NCBI RefSeq assembly: GCF_002234675.1
Contig: NC_019877.2
Coordinates: forward strand, 1,563,541 to 1,627,540
DNA from: Oryzias latipes
Taxonomy: Eukaryota > Chordata > Actinopteri > Beloniformes > Adrianichthyidae
Direction: 5' to 3'
Length of the DNA stretch: 64,000 bases
Both the position numbers and the translations under genes were made by a program. Positions 12,118 to 19,989 of this stretch are shown piece by piece. Every line of letters starts with the position of its first letter. Position 1 is the first letter of the stretch. The notes beneath the pieces were generated by a model that was not told where the DNA came from, ran no database searches, and was given only the letters and a program-made list of their open reading frames with translations.

Positions 12118-15100
12118 CTTCTTCTTTCTCTTTCGGCTTTTCCCATCAGGGGTCGCCACAGCGAATCATCCTTTTCCACCTCACTCTATCATGAACATCT
12201 TCTACCCTAACGTTAGCCAACTTCATGTCCTCTGTTAAGACATCCATGTATCTCCTCTTTGGCCGTCCTCTTGCCCTCCTGCCAGGCAGCTCCATCTCCA
12301 ACATCCTTCTACCAATATATCCACTATCCCTCCTCTGAACATGTCCAAACCATCTCAGTCTGGCTTCTCTGACTTTGTCGCTAACACAGGCAACATGAGC
12401 CGTCCCTCTGATGTACTCGTTCCTTATCCTGTCTAACCTGGTCACTCCTAAGGAGAACCTCAACATCTTCATCTCCGCTACCTCCATCTCAGCCTCTTGT
12501 CTCTGTCTCACTGCTACCGTCTCTAACCCATAGAGCAGAGCTGGTCTCACCACTGTCTTGTACACCTTTCCTTTGAGTCTTGCTGGCACTCTTCTGTCAC
12601 ACAACACTCCTGACACTTTCCTCCAACCGCTCCAACCTGCCTGCACTCGCCTCTTCACCTCTTTTCCACAATCCCCATCACACTGAACTGTTGACCCCAA
12701 GTACTTAAACTCCTGCACCTTCTTCACCTCAGCCCCCTGTAACCTAACGCTTCTACCTTGATCCCTCTCGTTCAGACACATGTATTCTGTCTTACTACGA
12801 CTGACCTTCATACCTCTTCTTTCCAGAGCAAACCTCCACCTCTCTAGCTGTTCCTCCACCTGCTCTCTACTCTCACTGCAAATTACAATGTCATCCGCAA
12901 ACATCATTGTCCAGGGAGATTCCTGTCTTACCTCGTCTGTCAGCCTGTCCATCAGCATAGCAAACAAAAAAGGACTCAAAGCTGATCCTTGGTGTAGTCC
13001 CACCTCCACCTTGAACTCCTCTGTCTGACCTACAGCACATCTCACCACCGTCATACTTCTCTCATACATGTCCTGAACTACTCTGACATACTTCTCTGCC
13101 ACTCCAGACGACCTCATACAGTACCACAGCTCCTCCCTCGGCACCCTGTCATACGCCTTCTCTAAATCTACGAACACACAATGCAGCTCCTTCTGACCTT
13201 CTCTGTACTTTTCCATCAACATTCTCAAAGCAAAAATGGCATCAGTGGTGCTCTTACGGGGCATGAAACCATACTGCTGCTCACAAATCTCCACCTTCTT
13301 CCTAAGCCTGGCTTCCACTACTCTTTCCCACAGCTTCATTGTGTGGCTCATCAACTTTATTCCTCTATAGTTGCTGCAGTTCTGCGTGTCACCCTTGTTC
13401 TTAAAGATCGGGACCAGAACGCTTCTCCTCCATTCCTCAGGCATCTTCTCACTCTCTAAAATCCTATTGAACAACCTTGTTAGAAATTCCACTGCTGTCT
13501 CTCCTAGGCACTTCCATACCTCCACAGGTACGTCATCAGGACCAACAGCCTTTCCGCTCTTCATCCTTTTCAGAGCCTTCCTAACCTCATCCTTTCCAAT
13601 CTCTGCTACTTCCTGCTCCACAACAACCACATCTTCCTCCCTTCTTTCCCTGTCATTTTCCTCGTTCATCAGCTCCTCAAAATACTCCTTCCATCTTTTC
13701 TGTACACTCTCTTGGGTTGTTAGCACCTTTCCATCTCTGTCCTTAATCACCCTTATCTGTTGCACGTCCTTCCCATCTCTGTCTCTCTGTCTGGCTAGCC
13801 TGTACAAGTCTTTCTCTCCTTCCTTTGTGTCTAACCTGTCATAAAGCTCATCGTAAGCTTTCTGTTTGGCCTTTGCCACCTCTCTCTTCACTCTACGCTG
13901 CGCTTCCTTGTACTCCTGTCTACCTTCCTCAGTCCTTTCTAAATCCCACTTCCTTTTAGCCAACCTCTTCCTCTGGACGCATTCCTGTACTTCCTCATTC
14001 CACCACCAAGTCTCTTTACCGTCTTTCCTCTTTCCAGATGACACACCTAGCACCTTCCTACCTGTTTCCCTGATAATCTCTGCTGTAGTTTCCCAGTCCT
14101 CTGGAAGCTCATCCTGACCACCCAGGACCTGCCTCAACTTCTGCCTAAATTCCTCACAAGTTTCTTCATTCTGTAGCTTCCACCACTTGGTCTTCTTTTC
14201 TGTTTTCCCTCTCTTCTTCTTCCTGACCTCCAGAGTCATCTTACACACCACCATGCGGTGCTGTCTGGCTACACTCTCTCCTACCACCACTTTGCAGTCA
14301 TTAACCTCTCTCAAATGACCTCGTCTACATAGGATGTAGTCCACCTGAGTACTCCTACCTCCACTTCTGTATGTCACTCTATGTTCCTCTCTCTTCTGGA
14401 AGTAAGTGTTGACTACAGCCATTTCCATCCTCTTCGCAAAGTCCACCACCATCTGTCCCTCCAGATTCCTTTCCTTCACACCAAACCTGCCCATCACCTC
14501 CTCATCACCTCTGTTGCCCTCACCAACATGCCCATTAAAGTCTGCTCCAATAACAACTCTCTCTCCTCTGGGAAAACTCTCTATGACCTCATCCAACTCA
14601 CTCCAGAATCTCTCCTTCACTTCTAACTCACAGCCAACCTGTGGCGCATACCCACTGACTACATTCACCATCACCCCTTCAATTTCTAACTTTAGGCTCA
14701 TCATCCTGTCTGAGACTCTTTTCACCTCTAGAACACTGTTTACGAACTCCCCCTTCAGAATCACACCTACCCCGTTTCTCTTCCTATCAGCACCATGATA
14801 GAACAGTTTGTATCCTCCTCCAATACTACGTGCCTTGCTGCCCTTCCACCTTGTCTCCTGCACACACAGTACATCTACCTTCCTTCTCTCCATCATGTCT
14901 GCCAGCTCTCTGCCTTTCCCTGTCATTGTGCCAACGTTAAGAGTCCCTATTCTCAAACCTATGTTCCTGCCTTTTCCCTTCTCTCTCTGGTCACGGACCC
15001 TTCTGCCTCCCCTCTTTCTTCCACCAACAGTAGTCAAATTTCCACCGACACCCTGTAGGTTAACAGCATCGGTGGCGGTCGTTGTTAACCCGGGCCTCGA

Positions 15101-15268
15101 CCGATCCGGTATGTCTAAAGTGTTGTGGATGATTCGCATGGTTATTTTGGCAATTTTTACGCCGGATGCCCTTCCTGACGCAACCCTCTCTATTTATCCG
15201 GGCTTGGGACCGGCACAGAAGTTACTGGCTTGCAACCCCTGTGGCTAGATTCCCCTGTGGCTAGATTT
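12118..15268 (-). mobile_element. Full-length RTE-type LINE
   Basis: A complete non-LTR element flanked by an exact 18-bp target-site duplication, ATTGTGAACATCTTGTGT, at 12100-12117 and 15269-15286. On the minus strand it has a short 5' leader with a direct repeat of CTAGCCACAGGGG, one long ORF (15139-12146), and a very short 3' tail ending in GAAAGAGAAAGAAGAAG, the short-tailed layout typical of RTE elements. The perfect duplication and uninterrupted ORF indicate a young copy. The target is the gypsy LTR. Confidence 0.93.
12146..15139 (-). CDS. RTE endonuclease/reverse transcriptase, intact 997 aa
   Basis: Single open frame covering the whole retrotransposition enzyme. The N-terminal half is an APE-type endonuclease: LRIGTLNVGTMTGKGREL, CVQETRWKG with the catalytic Glu, VVSGYAPQVG, VIGADFNGHVG and TYRSGGRSTQVDYILCRR. 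A basic linker follows. The RT then shows KSGKAVGPDDVPVEVWK, CSNYRGIKLMSH, VFVDLEKAYDRVPREELW (first Asp), GLHQGSALSPFLF and TMMFADDIVICSES (FADD catalytic pair). The C-terminal region has a YLGSTVQCDG block and ends ...MIRCGDP. Nicking and target-primed reverse transcription are the known roles. The start at 15139 gives MRIIHNTLD; no upstream in-frame ATG was favoured. No stop or frameshift is visible, so it may be functional. Confidence 0.92.
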   Translation of the reverse strand: MRIIHNTLDIPDRSRPGLTTTATDAVNLQGVGGNLTTVGGRKRGGRRVRDQREKGKGRNIGLRIGTLNVGTMTGKGRELADMMERRKVDVLCVQETRWKGSKARSIGGGYKLFYHGADRKRNGVGVILKGEFVNSVLEVKRVSDRMMSLKLEIEGVMVNVVSGYAPQVGCELEVKERFWSELDEVIESFPRGERVVIGADFNGHVGEGNRGDEEVMGRFGVKERNLEGQMVVDFAKRMEMAVVNTYFQKREEHRVTYRSGGRSTQVDYILCRRGHLREVNDCKVVVGESVARQHRMVVCKMTLEVRKKKRGKTEKKTKWWKLQNEETCEEFRQKLRQVLGGQDELPEDWETTAEIIRETGRKVLGVSSGKRKDGKETWWWNEEVQECVQRKRLAKRKWDLERTEEGRQEYKEAQRRVKREVAKAKQKAYDELYDRLDTKEGEKDLYRLARQRDRDGKDVQQIRVIKDRDGKVLTTQESVQKRWKEYFEELMNEENDRERREEDVVVVEQEVAEIGKDEVRKALKRMKSGKAVGPDDVPVEVWKCLGETAVEFLTRLFNRILESEKMPEEWRRSVLVPIFKNKGDTQNCSNYRGIKLMSHTMKLWERVVEARLRKKVEICEQQYGFMPRKSTTDAIFALRMLMEKYREGQKELHCVFVDLEKAYDRVPREELWYCMRSSGVAEKYVRVVQDMYERSMTVVRCAVGQTEEFKVEVGLHQGSALSPFLFAMLMDRLTDEVRQESPWTMMFADDIVICSESREQVEEQLERWRFALERRGMKVSRSKTEYMCLNERDQGRSVRLQGAEVKKVQEFKYLGSTVQCDGDCGKEVKRRVQAGWSGWRKVSGVLCDRRVPARLKGKVYKTVVRPALLYGLETVAVRQRQEAEMEVAEMKMLRFSLGVTRLDRIRNEYIRGTAHVACVSDKVREARLRWFGHVQRRDSGYIGRRMLEMELPGRRARGRPKRRYMDVLTEDMKLANVRVEDVHDRVRWKRMIRCGDP

Positions 15269-15424
15269 ATTGTGAACATCTTGTGTATATATCGTAAATG
15301 TCTTTTGGGGTTAAGTATATAAAATTTCACTTTCTGCACCATGGCCATTATCTTTGTCTTTGTGTGTTGTTTGGGCCTTCACCTCCCTCCCTGAGACGAA
15401 CCATAGATCATCTGACACTAGCCT

Positions 15425-15835
15425 AAACTCAAATATCTCAAAGATCCCAATAAGCATCTGCATTGGGCTATATGTTAAACAAACTTTTGGAGGGCAGCAA
15501 TGAGGAACTTCCAGTTTACTCTGTCAAATGCTTTTTCAGCATCCAATGAGAGTATGGTCATTTCCTGGTTTATAATAGTGGCAAAGTTTACTATGTTAAC
15601 AAGTCTGCGGACATTGTCACTGGAGTGACTAACTTCGATTAATCCAGTTTAATCAAGGATGAATTATGTGAGGATAGATTTTTTTCTATTCTCTGTGCTA
15701 GTGCTTTGCAAATCATTTTTACATCTGCATTGATTAAAGAAATGGGGCGATAGCTTGAAGGACTTGTGGGATCTTTGTCTGGGTTGAGAAGAAGGATTAT
15801 GTAGGATTATGTAGGCTGGATTCATGTTATCCACC
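15425..15835 (-). mobile_element. L1-type RT fragment (upstream half)
   Basis: The minus strand reads LLNPDKDPTSPSSYRPISLI then NADVKMICKALAQRIE, a classic L1 RT N-terminal block. Further on is a decayed equivalent of the DAEKAFD motif (GCATCCAATGAGAG region, about 15540). It runs toward the gypsy LTR edge at about 15417 and continues in sense at 9290. Several stops make it non-functional. It ends upstream at about 15835, so the L1 was itself 5'-truncated. Confidence 0.75.
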
Positions 15836-16598
15836 AATCTTTTCTTGGCCTGACATGTTTTTATTAGAAAACCAGCGGCTGATATACAGAAAACCTTACA
15901 TGATGTACATAAAAAGATATAACATCAACAAAACATAATACGATTTTTTTGTTTATAAGATTTGAGGTATCAAATCAACGTTTTCAAATAGATTTGCTCA
16001 TTTTAACTATTTTAAAAAGTCCCTGCAGCTACTGAGATTCACCACTAGAGGGCAGTGAAACCCACTTAATGTCGCCACAAAGCTTGGCCTGCAAATACAA
16101 AATTCACTATAAAAACTTTTGAGAATAAAATCTACAGATGGATTAATTTAAAGGGGCGTCACAAAAACACGAATGTACTACACAAAACAGAACCAACCTT
16201 ATCATAATCAGAATGAAAGAAACCCCTAAATGATATGATCACAGCGTGCTTTTATCATTTGACATTTCAAAAACTGAATTTATACAAATGAGTCACAAAA
16301 TATATAAAAATAAAAACAAAAAGTTTACTGAAACACTTTTCTTCTTGAATCCATAAATAAAGCTTTGCTCTTTTTGTCTGTGTAGAAAGAATCCTGGAAC
16401 CATAAAAAATAAAACTTCCAGCAGATGCCGTTTCTTCAGCATCTTCTCCTCGTGTTCTGCAGGAATCTGTCCTGACTTTGGGGACAACCCAACCTGACCT
16501 GCCGGGATTTGTCCAACATGTCTGTATGATGCCTTGAGCCCCACTCGTGCATCGGGGCTCCTTCATCTCTTTTTTTTCTTTCAGCTGTCAGGAAACTG
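15836..16598. other. Non-coding stretch and 3' flank of the Ig gene
   Basis: AT-rich. No repeat or ORF recognised between the L1 remnant and the minus-strand Ig gene. The part next to 16598 should hold the 3' untranslated region of that gene; possible poly(A) signals on the minus strand could not be assigned with confidence. Confidence 0.4.
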
Positions 16599-17767
16599 TC
16601 AGACCGGTTCCATTTCCAGGACTCTCTGATGTTGCTTTGATTTATTTCGATACAAACCAAATCCAACCACTGCAATAATGACTGCAGAGACAGCAGCGAG
16701 TGAGATGGGAATCACTTTTTCCCTCACTGATCGCACGGTAGTTGATGCAGTTGTTTGATGGTTTTTTTCGGGGGCTCTGATTGACGGCTCAACTCCAAAT
16801 TCTACCAAAAAACAAAAAGTTTTACTGAAATGATCTTACATGAGGATTGTAACTCACACTAAATTAAATTGAAATCAACTCACCAGGTTTGATCTTCAGG
16901 CTGATACTGACAGAATCCGTGCCGCAATTAGCTCTAATGCTAACGCTGATGTTCTTCTCCTCGATGACATTAAACATTTGTAGTGAGGCAGAGGTTTTGT
17001 TTTTTTCACATTTGTTCTTCTCACAGAGGTTTTCTGTTGTGTGGATCCACTTAACTGAAATGTTTTCATACTGGCAATCAGCTTGTTTCCATTCAATGTC
17101 ACAACTAAGAGTCAGATCCTCTTCATATGTAACTTCCACTGTTCGGGTACAGTTTAGTGACACACCTGTGTGATAAAATAGAAAGAAAAGATGTGGTCAC
17201 TTCGTGTTTTTTTTGCTAAATAATTGTCACACTTCTTCTTTCTCTCTCGGCTTCTCCCATCAGGGGTCGCCACAGCGAACAAGTCGCATGGTAAACTTGG
17301 CAATGTTTTACGCTGGATGCCCTTCCTGACGCAACCTTCACAAAGCAACCGGGCCTGGGACCGGCACAGAGGTAGAGAAGGGGAAAATATTTGTCAGACT
17401 TACTTAGAGTATTTTCTTAAATGTGGTCATTTATTTCACATCTTAGAGGTGAGTTTGGAATTCTGCAGAGCAACCAACACATATAAGAACTTGTTTGTTC
17501 CATCAGCCATAACACTGCTGAACAAACTGTAAATGGTTTAGAGCAACTGTCTCTGGTTGTTATTTTTGTGGGTGTTGTCTTATTGTGCATGTTTATTCTG
17601 TTGTTTTTCTTTATCTTGTAGCTTTGGGCTCCTCGGCCCAGGACAAATTTCCCACAGGGGACAATAAAGTATACATTGATTGATTATTGACTGAACACAC
17701 CATCATCTGCTGAGAGTCCACGCAGAAGCACAAACATCAGCGTCAAATGTCTGAAGAAGAAGGACAT
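16599..17767 (-). CDS. Small single-Ig type I membrane protein, uncharacterised
   Basis: Three exons with consistent phase-1 junctions and GT-AG sites: 17767-17701 (signal peptide, MSFFFRHLTLMFVLLRGLSA), 17165-16884 (Ig-like domain) and 16801-16599 (stalk, membrane span, short tail), 183 codons in all. The Ig exon has LTLSCDI for the B-strand Cys, VKWIH for the C-strand Trp, and several further cysteines and N-glycosylation sites (NCT, NIS, NKT). The canonical DxGxYxC is not obvious; IRANC may supply the second Cys. The membrane segment is VIPISLAAVSAVIIAVVGFG, followed by a 17-residue basic-to-acidic tail with no ITIM or ITAM. It could belong to a BTLA/CD28-like or other fish-specific receptor group; I do not recognise an orthologue. 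Intron 1 is filled with retroelement debris. Confidence 0.65.
17232..17371 (-). mobile_element. RTE-derived short element (5' end joined to 3' end)
   Basis: About 140 bp whose minus-strand start (GTGCCGGTCCCAGGCCCGG, then CAGGAAGGGCATCC) matches the 5' leader of the full RTE at about 15130-15225, and whose end (TGGCGACCCCTGATGGGAGA then AAGAAGAAG) matches the RTE 3' end at about 12118-12165. The interior, about 3 kb of ORF, is missing. Such head-to-tail remnants could be mobilised by the parent enzyme. It lies in intron 1 of the Ig gene, in the same orientation as that gene. Confidence 0.82.
17440..17696 (+). mobile_element. LINE 3' end (CR1/L2/Rex1-like)
   Basis: The plus-strand frame ends CRATNTYKNLFVPSAITLLNKL followed by a stop, the usual last residues of a fish CR1-clade-like LINE. 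The untranslated tail ends CCCACAGGGGACAATAAAGT and an ATTG-rich tail at 17680. Its end is within a few bases of the splice donor of Ig exon 1 (17700). The same kind of tail is seen at 53435-54110 on the other strand. Clade assignment is from memory and approximate. Confidence 0.6.
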
Positions 17768-19134
17768 CCTGAAGGTTCAGCTGGAATTCAAACAAAAAAA
17801 GAAATTTTTAGTGTTTGCAGGTTTGTGTCTCTGCCTGGTTTCACAAAAATCTCATCTCGTTTTGTATCAAACTGTCATTAAACAAATGAGAGAATAAAAA
17901 ACAGAGTTAAAAACATTTTTCTCTTTTTAAGCGTAGTCAAATGTTGCAATTATGATTAGTAGACGTGTCACAGCAGGCTGTCAAACCAGTGAAGCTGTGA
18001 AAAACACCTGCAGGTTTACGCTTCTGCAACAAATACAGTCTAAAGAAAAGCCAAAAATGTTCAAAATCTTGAAACAAACATTCCTTTCAAACTTATTCCT
18101 TTATAATTTTTGGAAAAAAGACTCCATAAAGGTTCTAGTTCAATAACTATTCAGAGCTAGTTTTGAATATAAATAAAAACTTTGAGTCAAATTGAAAATT
18201 AAAGAACATCTTTTTGCAAAGTTACTCACTTGATGGAGAAGTTGTGTCTGAGGAGGTCGGGAAATGATTATCAGAAATACAACAGCAGGATGTGCTGATA
18301 TGAGTAAAAAAAGGGGGTGGAGTCTGATGATCAAACTTCCATTTGCAGAGAAAGTGAAAGTTTTTAGAAACCTGTGGGAAAAGCTGGTCTGCAGGAACAA
18401 GGGCACCGACAAAAGCCGGCATTTGTTCACCCCCTGAATAAGGTTGAATTTTTCCTTGATTGAAGTGGACTTGAATTGAAGTAGAAAGTTCATGTTTTAC
18501 AATAATAGAATGCAGAACTTTTAATCATTAAACAGTTAATCAGGTCACATAAAAGATTCCCGGAAGCTTTAAATTATGAACAAACAATGAAAAAGCCTCT
18601 TAAGACAAAAAGAAAACAATTTTTAACCATTACTAAACTCTGATCAACAGATAGTCTTGTAACCTTCATCAGGGATTAAATGAAAAATGGAAACCTCTGC
18701 AGTCTGCTTTTACTTTGGCGGTCTATGGAAAGTATTTGCAGCTCAACAGCATTGTGCAACTTTAACGTCTTTGGATGATTTCCAAGATCAGAAAAAAACA
18801 AAAACTAAGATGAACTTTTCAGCTAACTGTACAAGAGGACTCACTGTTTTTTCGAAATCCCCAAAAACAGTCAAAGATTAACTGTTTTTGGAGAAAAATC
18901 CAGTCAAACTACGACTGGATTTCTATTGCTGCTGGATCTGAGAGCAGACTTTGATACCATAAACTTCACGCTGGCAAGCAGGAAGTGTCTATGAGGTACT
19001 TTCCACAGTTCGGATTCATTGTTAATCCTCTAGCACCCAGGTAGGGGCGGAGGGTTTACCGGTACGGGTGGGTTTTTGGGTTGTCCGGGTCATAGAGAGC
19101 AGCAGCCACATCTTAAGGGGTGTCTTGCAGTCCC
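17768..19134. other. Upstream region of the minus-strand Ig gene, no further gene
   Basis: This should contain the promoter and any 5' untranslated exon of the Ig gene. On the minus strand an 18-bp candidate exon is bounded by CCGACCTCCTCAG and GTGAGTAAC at about 18230-18250, which could be a 5' leader exon. No TATA box was convincing. Minus-strand open frames near 18140-18493 lack any recognisable domain. Confidence 0.35.
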
Positions 19135-19989
19135 TTTGAGTATTCGTAAGGATATTGAAAGTTTCACACACACTAATGACGTGTCGTACAGCGTCCTTAC
19201 ACCACATTCTAGTCGTGAGTAAGGTGTGAGTAATTCAATTCAATTCAATTCAATTTTATTTGTATAGCCCAAAATCACAACAACAGTCGTCTCGATGGAC
19301 TTCGAAGTAAAACATGAACTCAAAAGGATCATGAATACAAAGAGTTCAATAGGAAAATACTAAAATGAACTAACAAACTGACTAAGCTATACTGGCATCC
19401 CTGCCCTTAGACCCCCCTTTGCGGTAAGGAAAAACTCCTAAAAAACCGGATTCTGGAAAAAACGAAGAAACCTCAGGGGTTTCCACATGAAGGAGGGATC
19501 CTCCCCCAGGACGGACAGGCAATTTACCAGAACTCTTAGAGAAGAATTAACTTATCTAACCCTACAACTACATATATAAAAGTCCAGCAGACCAGCTTCA
19601 TCCAGCCGTGGTTGGGGGGACAGTCGGGGGCGAGAGTCGAGCCGGAGACAGGAACCACAGCCAGGTGTAGGAGCAGAGCTGAGGTACTCGGTCAGGAACT
19701 GGAGCACGGATGAGCCAACTGGAGTCTGGAAGCACTCCCACTCCCCAGGAGGGGAGAGGAAAAGAGGGACAATACATGAATCGCACTGTACCAAACAGAG
19801 GCATGGAGAACTAAATGATGAATAATGATCAAGAATAGAGGAGAGGAAGGGTAGAAGTAGATGAGGAAAGAGGACAGAACCCCAGAGCACCATAGTTACC
19901 CCAGCTTCAACTTCTAGCAGCCTTTTAAAAGAAATAGTTATTAAGTTTAATTTAAACAAATTAACATTAAGTTAAATAATCTCTAAATA

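Larger units (their letters stand above)
11193..15417 (+). mobile_element. Gypsy 3' LTR (interrupted by RTE)
   Basis: A purine run (GGGGGGAGGG) directly precedes TGTAACCCGGG at 11193, as expected for a polypurine tract and LTR 5' edge. The stop codon of the pol frame falls in these first LTR bases. The LTR-like DNA continues to the RTE insertion (12118-15268) and resumes after it. The best 3' edge is TGACA at about 15417, just before L1 sequence returns. Without the insertion it would be about 1.06 kb. AATAAA occurs at about 12025. No 5' LTR is present, so the edges are inferred. Confidence 0.6.

Noticed and set aside
13371-15248. Several plus-strand ORFs of 80-157 codons rich in Ser, Leu and Pro
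   Set aside because: Antisense shadows of the intact RTE ORF.
18140-18493. 117-codon minus-strand ORF upstream of the Ig gene
   Set aside because: Hydrophobic but without signal-peptide logic or Ig motifs. A small 5' leader exon inside it is possible but not a separate gene.
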